A stretch of 64,000 nucleotides of DNA from Sarcocystis neurona (lineage: Eukaryota; Apicomplexa; Conoidasida; Eucoccidiorida; Sarcocystidae), in the NCBI GenBank assembly GCA_000727475.1, contig KL647289.1, positions 4,592,019-4,656,018 on the forward strand, written 5' to 3'. The stretch's first letter is position 1. Every line of letters begins with the position of its first letter. Positions 37,401 to 48,765 of the stretch are shown piece by piece. The notes beneath the pieces were generated by a model, which did no database searches, was not told the DNA's origin, and saw only the letters and a list, made by a program, of their open reading frames with translations. The position numbers and the translations under genes are program-made.

Positions 37401-40098
37401 GGAAACTGCACTCTGGCTCGCTATTGCACCGGCTTACACATCCATCGGTCTGTACGCGGCCAGCAGCCCTCGACGTGGAAGCCAACTTATATCCTTGTTC
37501 GTGTACAAATGTATCCCGCATTATACGTGAAGACGTCCGTTCGTATTTGACATAAAGCATCAATAATATCGTATATATCTGCTTACCTTATATAGTGGCG
37601 TGTATCTAGGTTTGTGCATACGTTTGATCCAGCAGGTGGGAGTCCAGCTGAACCTTTTGTGCGCCGTTATACCTGCTGGTTGGTGGCCCTGTCTTTTCTT
37701 GATCAGTTGGTGTTGACTCTGTCGACAGCAGCTCCTCGTATGTTCTGTCGGTGGCTGTATATCAGTTTGCGTTCTGTCGGTGGCTGGGTGTGTATCAGTT
37801 GTTGTTGCCTCTATCGAAAGCAGCTCCTCACATTTTCTGCCTGTGGCTGCACATCGGCTCGCCCACGGTTGCTGCATTTGAAGTTTCTCCACGTGTCGTT
37901 GGCTACTGCGGTATCGGATAAGTAAATCCTTCTGTTCTTAGACATACTGTCCACTGATTCTGCGTGCCGTAGAAGGACCTCTCGCCAGCCGGCTTGCTTT
38001 TTTCTTCTAATAGCTGGGTATGCTATTCTTCCCGTCGGTCATTTACTTCCCCGGCCTGTCAGAAATCCTTTCCGCCTGGTCTCGTGTACTTCTACAGATA
38101 CGAGGTTACATTGAGATGTACCCACTACAGAAGCTTCGCTTTCCAAGCAGATCTATTCAAATGGATCGTGGTCTGGCTCTGGCAGAAGACTCTGGGTACG
38201 AATCAGAACCCTAATCAAAAAATTCTGCGTCTTAATCGAACTACTTTACAAAAAGACGTGTACTCGTTTCTTCGTGCGTAGCGCTACGCGTGTGCATAGA
38301 CGTATACACGGATATACATAAATATGTACATATATATATGTATATACATCTGCACATACGTATATACATATATACCTGTATACATAAATATGTATATATA
38401 TATATGTCTATATATCTGCGCGCACACCGACAGATCTACGTACCTCTCTCCAAACACGTGCAGACGTATACCTGTGAACGTGGTGTCGAAGTATACCGAT
38501 GTGACACGACCAACAATGTTGTACGAGAAGTTCTGCTGTAATCTATGGTGCACACGCGCATTATATGTGATCGACGCTATTGCAAGGTGTATGCGTGGAC
38601 AGCGATGCCGGTTAAAGTCAGACAGAGAAGTCTTCTTCATCGAGTGAAACATTAGAGGCTGCTATTTGCCATCAGGGTGGGTGGTAGAGTTGTATAGAAT
38701 ACAGGGCGTTTGCACGGCGCGGACAGATACACGTGATACGTCAAAAATCCAGAGGGCCTCCTGCTCGCCAACAGAGTATACAGTACTACAGGTGCTAGAC
38801 ATCAGCTTAGGAAACAGTAATGACGGAAAGAAGGTAACTGGCAAGAAAGCCGGAGAAAATACACGAGGTATACGACGAAAGTTCCGAAAGAGGGGTAATG
38901 TCGGTTTGTATTGTACGCAGAACTGATAGGGGCGCCTGACATTTATGCAGGGGCTAGGAACAACCAGCACTGCTACGTATGTGCGCATCGGACACCTAGT
39001 GCAACTTTCGAGACGCCCGTGGTCATAGCGAAAGGGAATTCAATGAACACTGTCATCCCATGTCGTTTTGAGATGTACGGGTGTGAAACGTGTTTATCCC
39101 CGATCACTTGTAGTACTTAGGCGGACACCACGGCTGTGCAGGAATATTTTGAGGCAGACGGCCAACAACAAGAAACGCTCTTGCGACAGAGATAGATAAA
39201 CAGCACGGATCGTGGGTGCACGATAGAGATAGGAAGTCTTGTTGAAGCAAAGTTTGAGCAGAGAGGGTACAATTATAACCTAGATCGACTGTTCAGGCAA
39301 CGAATGAAGGTCCGAGAAAACGCATATAGAGGATGCTAGTAGTGTATAGTTTCGAATAAGTACAGACGCGTAGAGAATATTCGGCGAAGCTACCCATGGG
39401 CGTACACGTGTTTTAAAGATCCGAATAGATAGCTCCTCGGGACAGATGCAGGAGCATTATTTGTATAGAGGATGGCTGAGTATTTGAATTAAATTGATAT
39501 ATTTGGAGAAAATATAATTCGAAGCAAGATTTGGGGATTCGTGATGCAACTAACGCTCACGGAGAAGCGTGCCAGTGCAAAGTGCTGCGATGTGGATACG
39601 TATGCGCGCAAGAGATGCAGGTGTGGCTTTGACTGGATGCACACGTATATACAAACCCCTCCTACACTGAAAAGTACTTCTGAAACCAAAAGAGAAAAGG
39701 AAGTGCTGTGGAAAACGTGTTCGTTTGAAGTCCTCACACCACACGGCACTCTGAAAAGTCCAAACATGCACAAGTACAAGTACACGTTTGAATACACACA
39801 TTCGGAGAATTTGACAGCTATATAGGTTCACACGTACGCACAAGTCTTGTGAATTTAAAAGTGTCGACTTATGTGCACAAGCGGAATACGAGCCTTAGAC
39901 CCGCCCACAAGGTATGAATGTGGAGGCAAGACCAAGTATGTTGTGGTGACTAGAATTGGTACAGAAGCATTCATGCTGAAAGCTATTACCAAGAAAGTGT
40001 ATAAATAGCAGGGTCTCGAATTCCAGTTTTTAGTTTATCGTACTTACATGCAGACATAATTATATATATATATGTGTAAATTCAGGGGGGGCTATCTG

Positions 40099-40249
40099 CG
40101 TGTGTATGTGTGTGTATGTGTATGAATGTATGTATGTATGCATGCATGTGTGTATGTGTGTATGTATGGATGTATGTATGTACGTATGTGTGTGTATGTA
40201 TGTATGTTATGTATGTATGCATGTATGTATGTATGTACGTATGTATGTA

Positions 40250-40283
<34 letters not shown>
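40099..40283. repeat. GTAT/TG microsatellite
   Basis: About 160 bases of slightly imperfect GTAT/TATG units run into a (TG)n run at about 40255-40283. Open frames across it (Met-Tyr-Val-Cys repeats) are by-products of the repeat. Confidence 0.9.
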
Positions 40284-40285
<2 letters not shown>

Positions 40286-40671
40286 GCGGGGAGGGGGTTG
40301 GGTATGTAAGTGTTCAGACGGGATCCCATACCTATTTCACTTGTATCCGTCGACAATTATATACGTATATATATATGTGTGCCCACTCACAGCTTCCGTA
40401 GGCGTCATTATATTTGGATATATATATATATATGTTTATGTGAATACACTTGTACACTTCTATCGACACGTGTACAATCTTGCGTACGTGTACACACAAA
40501 TGTGTGTATCTGTGTGAATGTACCTATGTATTTTTAATCATATGTTCAGATACGTAGCTGCGTATTCGCTCCAGTATCAGCCTAAGATTGGCCTGTATAC
40601 ACGAGATACACAAAGCACTTGTAACTCTACTGCTACCGTACTTCCCTTCTTTTTCCTTCAGTGTAGAGTGG

Positions 40672-40805
40672 TACTGAAGGTAAAAGCCGATAGCAGCGAC
40701 AGTGCAGCTCGCCGATTCTGCAGCTCCTGCTGGCAAGCAACGCTAAGGATACAAGAACAGCTACACCAGCAGCGGCGGTACAAGCTAGCATTAGGAGCGC
40801 CTTAG
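40672..40805 (+). other. exon-like segment at the start of the GCN-rich block
   Basis: A pyrimidine-rich acceptor (CTTTTTCCTTCAG) precedes an open stretch that reads CRVVLKVKADSSDSAARRFC and ends in a stop at 40805. After about 40840 a different frame becomes Gln-rich (motifs such as QQQQQHQGAEEEQVQQRKAA). This looks like the edge of a gene, but I cannot link these pieces by phase. Confidence 0.25.
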
Positions 40806-41727
40806 CAGCTGCAGTTTCACTGTAGACACAGCAGCAGCAGCAGCATCAAGGGGCGGAAGAGGAGCAGGTCCAGCAGCGGAAAGCAGCAGCAGCGGTAGAA
40901 ATGCAGCAACTGCAGCACCAATACTGCCCTGCAACGCCAGACGAGCAGCAGCAGTCTCGTCAGCAAGAGCCAAGCACCAACAAGCAGTATCCGCAGCTGA
41001 CGCGCAGCAGCTGCAACGGAAGCCCGCGAGGTGGTCGAGCAGGCGCCCACTGATACTCTCTGCTGCGTGCAGGTAGTGTAGTAGGAGCAGGTGCACCAGC
41101 AAAGGAGCAGCCTACAGTCGCGCCTGTAAGACAGCGGTGCGTCAGCTGCAAGCTGCATTCTCTTTGTCTTGCTTCCTGACGAACGCTGGTGCCCCTGCTC
41201 ACGCCGTCGGTGCCAGCCGCTTTATACTGGGAGGGTGACACGCTCCAGCATCTACCTTTCGACTCCAGGGGGTGCAGTGCAATAACGGCAACAAAGGTAG
41301 AGTAGTTGCCCGTGCAAAAGCAGCGACGTCAGTGGCGGCAGCTGCAAAAGCTTCGGCTACAGCAGTTTATAGCAAGAGGGCAAGAGGCGCACCAGAAGAG
41401 GCAGGATACCCGTCACCAGTAACAGCCCCTGTACAATTCCACGTAGCGGCAACAGCGACTGCCACACTGCCGCAGCAGGACTCCGCGCACCAAACGCACT
41501 ATTAAGAACAGCGGGAATTTTTTCGGCAACAGCAGCATCAGGCACAGGGTCGAGAGATTTATCAGCGATAGTGTTCTGAAGAACAGCAGCAGGCACAGCA
41601 GCAGTAGCGTGTGATAATTTCGAATGCAACACCATCCGCGGCGGTAGCAATGGCCTGATCCGTAACAGCAGTAGCATACGAATACCAGCGGCGTGAATAT
41701 CATATGCCGTCTCTCTTTTGCATGTAG

Positions 41728-42389
41728 CTGCCTTCACGCCACCTCAGGAGACCAGAAAACTGCCTCGGTCTATTTCGATCGAAAAGTGCCATGGTGCAGC
41801 AGTTAGCCGCATGTGTGCCCTTTCTTTGATGCTGTCACCTAATGCCCGTCCGGCTACATCTTCTTCGTCTGATGTCGCTGCTGCTTCACCCGTTCCCAGC
41901 AACCTATCGAAAGGTGCGCCACACGCACCTCAAAGGCGACGATCGACTGTGTCCTCCTCTGCTGCCGCTGTGGCAGCAATAACTGCCGTTCCTCCTCCCG
42001 GCACTGCTGGCTCTACTTCGGTTGCCCAAACAGGCGCCCACCAGCGCCCTGATCACGCTGACGCTGCTGCTTCCGTTGCTGCACATCCGGCCGTTTGGTC
42101 TGCTGTTGTATAATCCGCTGCATCTCTTCCTGCCGCTGCTTCTTCTCCTGCCGTCGCTCCTCCTATCGCTGACTGCATTACTCCTGTTGCTAGTGATACC
42201 TGTCCTGCTGCACCCTGTGGTGCTGCGTTTCCTACCGTTGCCATCCTGTGTACTTTTTCACCTGATCTTGTTTCTCGTAGTGCTTCTGCTGCTGCGACTG
42301 CTTCATCCCTTCCTTGTACTGCTGTTGCGAATACCACTACGTCTCCCGCTGTAGCCTGAGGCCGTTCTCCTCTTCGTGCGGCCGCTGGC
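41728..42389 (+). pseudogene. Ala/Ser/Pro-rich frame with two in-frame stops
   Basis: A good acceptor (TCTCTCTTTTGCATGTAG) opens a coding-like frame, APPQETRK-like at its start and then rich in Ala, Ser, Pro and Thr. The same frame continues into the long open frame at 42390 but is broken by TAA at 42111 and TGA at 42357. On both sides of each stop the Ala-rich pattern stays in the same frame, which argues against a simple intron. It could be a decayed gene, a sequence error or non-coding GCN repeat. Confidence 0.3.
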
Positions 42390-44933
42390 GTGCACGCGTT
42401 TGTCACTGCTGCGCCTCTCCCTCTTGCAACAGCTGCTCGTGCCGCTACTTCTGTATCTGCCTCTTCATTGCCTCTCGCAACCGTTGGAGGCGGCCAAGTT
42501 GCCCCTGCTGTCATGCCTGCTGTGGCTAGCGCTGTACCTGTTTCTGCTGATGCTGCGACCGACTCCGCTGCTGCAGTTGCTGTGACTGACACTCACGCAT
42601 CAGCTCTTTCTACAGTAGCAGGTGGCACTAATCTTGAAGTCCATTCATCAGTAACGGCCAGGACACGAGCGAGAAGAACGACGTCAGCCGCCGCCGTACG
42701 AAATGCCGAGTTATTTGCAGCAGGGACAGAACCTGAAGCAGCACCAACGTCTCAATATCCAGCAGATCCAGGTTGCTTGGAAATTACAGGAACACGACCT
42801 ACAGCAGCCGGGGCGTCGCCCGCAGTAGGGAAACAGGCTATAACAACAGGACCGCCTATCGTAGCTGCAGCAGCGCAGACTGTATCAACGCCAGCAAACC
42901 TCGCGACAGAGCCGGCCCTCTCTGCAGCAACAGTAGCAGTGGCAGGGCAGGCTGCACTAGGGCTGAGTCTGCGACAGGGGAAGCAGGGGAAGAGGGAACA
43001 AAAACATCAGACCGAGCAGAGACGGCTGCAGCACGACACTGTGGAGCAAAAGGATAAGCAAGCACGGCAGCCATGGGGACGTCACCGAAGCAGCAGCAGC
43101 AGCAGACACACGACGCTTCCTGCGTCCTTCGTACGGAATTTCGGCAACTCTGTTGCTGCAGCAGCACCCTCTTCTCTGCGTTGCATCTTACAGCGCACTG
43201 CCCGTCGTAGAGCAGCACTGCCAACAGCACCAACAGCAGCGTCCGAGGCTGCCGTATCAGCACCTGCCTCCGTCGAGTATCAAACGCAACAAGAGCAGCA
43301 GCAACAGGGACGGCCACCTGAACGGCAATCGGCAGAGCAACACCGCCAGCCGCGTGCAGAGCAGAGGAGCGAGCAGCAGCAACACAATCGAACAGAAGAG
43401 AAAGGGCGGGGGACTGAGCAACGACGGCAGCCGCAGCCTGACCACCCGGAGCAGCCTCAGACGCAGCAAGGCGAGCCCAGCCTGCAGCAACGTATTCATG
43501 CAGACGGAATGCAGCAGCGAAGACAGCAGCGCCTACTGAGGCACGAGCTGCCCCAGAGTTCGCAGCAGTCGCAGCGTCACGAGCTCCTTCACGCGCAGCA
43601 GAAACAGCTGCAGCAGCAGCAGGGACTAGTTGGAAAGAGAAGAAGTGCAGCCTTTGAGAAATTGCGTAGATTTCGACCAGGCACAAGTACGTGCTGCAGT
43701 AGCCGCAGCAGCAACACAGGCTCTCGGTGTTTTCTACATCAGAAGCTCCCTCGTTCCTTGGGCCTGTGGCGCCTTTCTATTGTTCAGAGAGAGGCTGAGG
43801 TCGTCGCTGCAGTACATGCAGGTGGGATGGCAGCAGCACAAGCTGCAGCGGATGACCGTGTAGCGGACGACACCGGGTCAACAACTGCAGCGACTACTTC
43901 GCTAACGACAGCAGCACCAGGAACAACAACGGCGAGTAACATTGTACATGCAGAGTCGGCAAGAACAGCAGCATCGGCAACAGATACGTGCGCTGCAGTT
44001 GCAGCGAAGAGTTCCCTCTCTTCAGAAACGGCGTGGATGGTAGACGCTCCAGCAGCAGTGGCCACAGCACCGACGGCGACAGTCACCGCAGCGGATATGC
44101 CGACGGGGGGTACTGCTGCACTTGCAGCAGAGTCAGCAACAGGAAGTTTGCTACACGTTCCAAAAATTCCAGGTTCAACGCAAGACCTACAACAAGCAGC
44201 ATCATGGGTTCTTGTTGGGAAATCCCGTCCGCAAGCAAAGGGAAGAACAGTCGGGGCGCCAGCAGCAGTAGAAAAAGTGACAGCAGCTGCAGCAGCAGGA
44301 GCGGAATTAGCAGAGGAGGCTCCGCCGCGGAGGCAGACGAGCGAACAGGCAGTGCAAGATGCAGCTGTCATACCGAGCAAGGGGAAGGGTGGAATAAAAG
44401 CTGCAGAAGCGCCAGCAGCCGCACCAGGGCGGAGGTCAGGGCGGCAAGCAACACCACGCGTTCCCTTAACCCGATTAACGACAGGTTTTAAAAAGGCAGC
44501 AACAGGAGAGGAAGCTTCCGCAGCTCCTGCTGGACAGTCGGTGGTACTGCCAGAAACAGCAACAGCAGCAACGAGAGAAGCAGCGACAGCAGCACTGAGC
44601 ACCGTGCCAACTGCAACGACATCGGTGACGGGCATCAGTACTACTTCAGCAGCAGGTGGATCACCTACCAGAGGTTTTTCAAGAGAAGTGGCCGCAACAG
44701 AAGTGGCAACAACAGATATGGCGGCAGTACTGCCGGGACGTCACCAGCAAGGAGAGCAGGTGTGTCTCCCCCTGGATATCGTCGGGCACAGCAGCGGCTG
44801 CAGCTGCATAGGAAAAAAGTGTCTCAGTAGAGCTAGCAGTAGCCAAACTCCGTTAAGTGAACATTCTCTACAGCGCTGTCTGTGTGGCTCTATTTATCGC
44901 TTTCGCTTACTCCTTGCAGAGCAGAAAAAGTAG
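42390..44933 (+). CDS. large Ala-rich low-complexity protein or gene fragment
   Basis: An 847-codon open frame with mostly Ala, Thr, Val, Ser and Gln, and short charged patches such as LPKSKGKGG-like and TRLTTGFKKAATGEE. No domain, signal peptide or membrane helix is recognised. The Ala pattern switches from GCT-type to GCA-type codons near 42600 without leaving the frame, which mild selection on an Ala-rich protein could explain. Against a gene: the same frame upstream has stops, long antisense frames exist, and Ala and Ser frames of a CAG repeat stay open by themselves. The first in-frame ATG at 42390 is arbitrary. Confidence 0.35.
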   Translation: MHAFVTAAPLPLATAARAATSVSASSLPLATVGGGQVAPAVMPAVASAVPVSADAATDSAAAVAVTDTHASALSTVAGGTNLEVHSSVTARTRARRTTSAAAVRNAELFAAGTEPEAAPTSQYPADPGCLEITGTRPTAAGASPAVGKQAITTGPPIVAAAAQTVSTPANLATEPALSAATVAVAGQAALGLSLRQGKQGKREQKHQTEQRRLQHDTVEQKDKQARQPWGRHRSSSSSRHTTLPASFVRNFGNSVAAAAPSSLRCILQRTARRRAALPTAPTAASEAAVSAPASVEYQTQQEQQQQGRPPERQSAEQHRQPRAEQRSEQQQHNRTEEKGRGTEQRRQPQPDHPEQPQTQQGEPSLQQRIHADGMQQRRQQRLLRHELPQSSQQSQRHELLHAQQKQLQQQQGLVGKRRSAAFEKLRRFRPGTSTCCSSRSSNTGSRCFLHQKLPRSLGLWRLSIVQREAEVVAAVHAGGMAAAQAAADDRVADDTGSTTAATTSLTTAAPGTTTASNIVHAESARTAASATDTCAAVAAKSSLSSETAWMVDAPAAVATAPTATVTAADMPTGGTAALAAESATGSLLHVPKIPGSTQDLQQAASWVLVGKSRPQAKGRTVGAPAAVEKVTAAAAAGAELAEEAPPRRQTSEQAVQDAAVIPSKGKGGIKAAEAPAAAPGRRSGRQATPRVPLTRLTTGFKKAATGEEASAAPAGQSVVLPETATAATREAATAALSTVPTATTSVTGISTTSAAGGSPTRGFSREVAATEVATTDMAAVLPGRHQQGEQVCLPLDIVGHSSGCSCIGKKCLSRASSSQTPLSEHSLQRCLCGSIYRFRLLLAEQKK

Positions 44934-45120
44934 ACACGTCAAATACTGGTGCTGTCGGTGAGGCCAATGCTGCTTTTGGCAGGTGTACGCGTGCCAGTGC
45001 TGCTAGAAGCACTGCAGCCATGCTGATGCTCCTGACGCAACAACCACATGTTGACGCACAACTGCTGCTGTTTCTGCCGAGGATAGTGGAGCTGCCGCTG
45101 CTGCCGACTGCGCTGCCGAC

Positions 45121-48100
45121 GTGTGTGCTGGTTCTTCTTTGTTGCAGGAGCGTAGCCGCAGCCGCAAGTCAGACGGCAGCGGGACCAGTGGTGGCCCAAA
45201 GAGTAGCAGCAGCGAGTGCCACGAAAGAAGAAGAACCAGTAGCACTGACGTGAAGAGCACCATCAGCACTCTACAAAACACCCGCAGCCGCCAATGCAGC
45301 AGCAGCAGATGCGTCAGCAGCAGCAGCAGCTTTATTCGCAGCAGTTCGAGTGTCAGCGTGAGCAACGAAAAGGACGGGAGTGAACTGTTCGTTAAAGGGA
45401 GAACAACTAGGGCGATCTCACAGCGAGCAGAGACAAGGAGGATACACGCGCTCAAAGGAAGAGCACAAACGCCAGCAGCAGCAGCACCGCCAGCAACAGC
45501 ATGGGAAGCAGCCGCGCCATCACCAACAGCAAGAGCAGCAGCCGTCCCCCCAACAGCAGCACTAGTCCCAGCAACCACGGCAACTACGACGGCCACCGCA
45601 CCAGCAGTAGCAGTTGCTGCGACATCATTAGCCATAGCAGCCACACAGGCAAACGCAACACTTACACACGTAACACCGGAGAATGCAGTAGTCCCAGCAG
45701 TACCCGACGAGTTGTCAGTAGGGGGGTTGTCACCAACCGCAGTAGCAGCAGCAAAAGTAACAACAGGAACAACAGCAGCATCTGCACTAGCAGCACCATA
45801 TGCGGCGCGACAGGGAGAACTACCGGCGGCGGCAAAGAGGTGGTCGTCTGTTTCCATTTCCGGGGACAGTCGTTCTGCGTCAAGTCTCTCCAGAGCGGCA
45901 AGCAGCAGCAGCTGGTGCAGCAGCCACTTGGCTTCTCTACATATTCTTGGCAGCAGCACGGGCATGCTAAGCAGCAGAAGCATAGACAACAGCGGTAAAG
46001 AGGGACAGCGCAGCGGCAGGGAAGACGGAGGGGTAGCCAGATATAGGCGCAGAGAACAGCGCTGCCGCAGCGGCAAGGAGGAGACCGGCGGGAACAGGAG
46101 CTGCAGCGTTGCCGTCAAGAGAAGCAGCAGCTGCTGCAGCGGGAGAGACGACATGAGCGGCAGTATCAGCAACAGTGGCGCTCGTTCACGCAGAGGCACA
46201 AAGGGCAGAAGGCGCAGCACTTGCAGGAACATCAGCAGACTCCGAAGCAGCAACCCGCGCACACTTCGTCACCGCAGCAGCAGGTCCACGAGCTGCAATT
46301 GTCTTCCTTGCAGCAGCAACAGCGATGTGGCAAGCAGCTTCACCAGCAGATGCAGCAGCAGCAGCAACCTTCCGGGCAGCCCCAGCAGCAACAAATGCAG
46401 CGGCAGCAGCAAGGGGCGCCTTAGCGGCACCAAACCTCGACTGTCCAGCAGACGGACAGGAGCAGATTTTCTGTCGCCCCTCCAGCAGCCGCTGCCGTCT
46501 TTTCGAATGACACCCTGCCCTGCTGCACCGCTCACAGAAGGAAATATCAGCGGGAGAGACACGGAGCTTGCAACGGCCCACAAAACAGTAGCAGGTTCGA
46601 AAGCAGGAGCCGCCGCACCAAAAAACCTAGTTGCAGCCGTCTCAGCAGTCGGGACATCAACTCCTTTGTCAGCAAGAAGCCACTGGATGAACAGCGCTCT
46701 CCTTCGCCGTCACTCAGCGCCCACCAACAGTGGCAGCCCAGTGAGACACCAAGGGACAGCAGCGTATGCAGCAGCAACAGCAGTAGCGACAGCAAACGCA
46801 ACAACAGCAGCAGCAGAGCAGCACGTACTCAGGGAGGGAGCTTTTCCGGTGTCCTCCTTGTCTGCAGACGCTTTCACAACGGAAAAGAAACCAACGCACA
46901 GCATCAGTCAAAAAAAGAGTTCCAACCCTAGTAGCAGCGGCAACAAGAGCAACCGCACACACAACAGCAGCTGTAGCGGAAGCAGCAGCAGGACCACAAA
47001 CAGCACCAGCAGCAGCAGCAGCGTAGTGACTACTGCACCTCGCAACAAAAGCACCCGCAGCAGACCTGGATGCAAGACCCACAGAACTAGCAGCCTCAGC
47101 CAAAGTAACAACAGCGGCAGCATTGACGGCATTAGCGAGCGCAACAGCGACAAATGTGGGAACCCGAGCAGCGGTCATAGCGAAAAGTGCCGCAGCAGTG
47201 CCCACCCCACAAATGTTGCCGGGGGCAGCAAGAGGTGCAGCAGCAACAGTTGTAAGGGAAACAGAACAAGCCGATGCACACGCAGCAGGATTCGCTCCAA
47301 GAGCTGCAACAGCGCGGAATCGAGCGAGAACTGCTTGCGCACTCAGCACTATAGCGCGACCGGCAACAACAAAGCCAACAGCAACGCGAGCAAGTGCAGC
47401 ACTACACTGAGTAGCAGCAGCAACGTCTGCAGCACCAATCCTAGCAGCAGCGACCGCACCGCCAAGCTCAAGACGTGCCTTAGTGGTCCTTCGGAGCAGA
47501 CCCCCTCACGCCGTGTTGGTTGTCCGCAGCAGCAACGAGCTTGCTCCGGTTTTTCCGCTGCAGCTGCTGCTCTTTTAGGCGCAGACGGTTCTCTGTTTCC
47601 ACGCTCTGCTTCTCCACGGACGCCTGTGGCATCATCCGGTGAGAACGAGGACGGTACGGACGCCCGTGGCGTCGGGTGCTGCAGCCGCGGAAGGAGGGCG
47701 ACAAGCAGCGACAGCACAGTCTGGAAAGTTACCCAGACCCCCCCGGGTACTAACACCTGCGCGAGAAGCACCACAAGCTGCGACAGCGCCAGCGGTACAG
47801 AGAAGCCGTGGACGAAGCGCAGCGACAGCAACGCGTCCAGAGACAGCAGCAATAACAAAACCTGCAGCATCAATGACGGCGTCAGCGCCAGCGATAGCGA
47901 AAACATTGTCCAGTGCAAAAGCTGTAGCAGTCCTACCAACGGTAATGGCCTCGGAAGTAGCAGCAGCACCAGCACCAGCAATAAGGGAGAGCGCGACGGT
48001 GCAGTGGCCATCGCTTCAACGCGCCGAGGTAACAGTGCAGCTGCTCCAGGAGAAAAGGTATCGCCCCGTTGTGGTAGCAGCAGCATCTACAGCAACCACC

Positions 48101-48765
48101 TGGGGGTGCACCAGGCGCTATCCATCCGTTGTCGTAGCTCCATAGGACGTTGCGACAGCAGCAAGGAAAATGGTGCGGCAGCAGCGGCGGAAGACGGGAG
48201 GGAGGAGAAACCAGAGGCAGACGAGCTTATTACCGGGAAGAGCAGCAGCGCGTCGGATCGCAGCATTTTCGCCGGCAGTCCGAACACACAGAAGCGCTGC
48301 ATTCCCAGCAGCGGCATCTACAGCTACCGCCCTGACAGCAGTAGCAGCAGCAGCAGTTGCAGCAGCAGCTGCAGCAGCAGCGGCAGTGACAACAGCAAGC
48401 ATAGCAGCAGCAGGCGACCACTTATATCCGTACAGCACGGGCAGCGAAGACAACGCAGCGCTGGTGCTGCTCTGGCTACCGAAAAAGGAGAAGCAAGAAA
48501 AGGACCTTCAGCGCCAGAGGAACAACGTGGGGCTGTCCTGTCGTGTTTTTTTCGGGAGAGCAGTAGAAGGAGTACGTACCGATCGGCAGGCAGGAAGTTG
48601 GCCTCCGCTGTCGCAGCACCCTCAGCCATATTCCAGCCACCCGAATCCCCCGAGGCAGCCTGGAGTCGCAAGGGGAAGAGAAGAACTGCACCCGTTGATG
48701 AGTCTCTCTACTTCACATTCAAACGTACGCTGGTATGGGTTCACACCTGCATACACCCGTTGTGA
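45121..48765 (+). CDS. long Ser/Ala-rich open frame in CAG repeat DNA, doubtful
   Basis: This frame is open for 1,214 codons, alternating Ser/Arg/Asn-rich stretches (AGC reading) with Ala/Thr/Val-rich ones (GCA reading). The best Ala reading moves between frames: it is in this frame at about 45450-45850 and 46500-46900, but in another at about 46180-46510, 47120-47410 and 47640-48145. The final part (about 48480-48700) is less repetitive, with FFRESSRRSTYRSAGRK. No domain is recognised. The upstream continuation of the frame has a TGA near 45050. Openness alone is weak evidence, because CAG-to-TAG changes give stops only in the Gln frame. Confidence 0.28.
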   Translation: MCAGSSLLQERSRSRKSDGSGTSGGPKSSSSECHERRRTSSTDVKSTISTLQNTRSRQCSSSRCVSSSSSFIRSSSSVSVSNEKDGSELFVKGRTTRAISQRAETRRIHALKGRAQTPAAAAPPATAWEAAAPSPTARAAAVPPTAALVPATTATTTATAPAVAVAATSLAIAATQANATLTHVTPENAVVPAVPDELSVGGLSPTAVAAAKVTTGTTAASALAAPYAARQGELPAAAKRWSSVSISGDSRSASSLSRAASSSSWCSSHLASLHILGSSTGMLSSRSIDNSGKEGQRSGREDGGVARYRRREQRCRSGKEETGGNRSCSVAVKRSSSCCSGRDDMSGSISNSGARSRRGTKGRRRSTCRNISRLRSSNPRTLRHRSSRSTSCNCLPCSSNSDVASSFTSRCSSSSNLPGSPSSNKCSGSSKGRLSGTKPRLSSRRTGADFLSPLQQPLPSFRMTPCPAAPLTEGNISGRDTELATAHKTVAGSKAGAAAPKNLVAAVSAVGTSTPLSARSHWMNSALLRRHSAPTNSGSPVRHQGTAAYAAATAVATANATTAAAEQHVLREGAFPVSSLSADAFTTEKKPTHSISQKKSSNPSSSGNKSNRTHNSSCSGSSSRTTNSTSSSSSVVTTAPRNKSTRSRPGCKTHRTSSLSQSNNSGSIDGISERNSDKCGNPSSGHSEKCRSSAHPTNVAGGSKRCSSNSCKGNRTSRCTRSRIRSKSCNSAESSENCLRTQHYSATGNNKANSNASKCSTTLSSSSNVCSTNPSSSDRTAKLKTCLSGPSEQTPSRRVGCPQQQRACSGFSAAAAALLGADGSLFPRSASPRTPVASSGENEDGTDARGVGCCSRGRRATSSDSTVWKVTQTPPGTNTCARSTTSCDSASGTEKPWTKRSDSNASRDSSNNKTCSINDGVSASDSENIVQCKSCSSPTNGNGLGSSSSTSTSNKGERDGAVAIASTRRGNSAAAPGEKVSPRCGSSSIYSNHLGVHQALSIRCRSSIGRCDSSKENGAAAAAEDGREEKPEADELITGKSSSASDRSIFAGSPNTQKRCIPSSGIYSYRPDSSSSSSSCSSSCSSSGSDNSKHSSSRRPLISVQHGQRRQRSAGAALATEKGEARKGPSAPEEQRGAVLSCFFRESSRRSTYRSAGRKLASAVAAPSAIFQPPESPEAAWSRKGKRRTAPVDESLYFTFKRTLVWVHTCIHPL

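Larger units (their letters stand above)
30851..40650. other. gene-poor interval downstream of eIF5
   Basis: Nearly 10 kb without a recognisable gene. It holds tandem and direct repeats (listed separately), TA and GTAT microsatellites, degenerate AGT/ACT-rich DNA at about 33990-34320, and a GCN-rich patch at about 35870-37400. Small open frames at 33537, 38020, 38666 and 39541 have mixed composition but no family resemblance. Confidence 0.5.

Noticed and set aside
40100..40517. Met-Tyr-Val-Cys repeat frames
   Set aside because: They are translations of the GTAT/TG microsatellite.
45003..46262. 419-codon - strand frame
   Set aside because: Composition is Leu and Ala from CTG/GCT repeat; it changes character with the repeat and shows no domain, so it is no better supported than the + strand frames.
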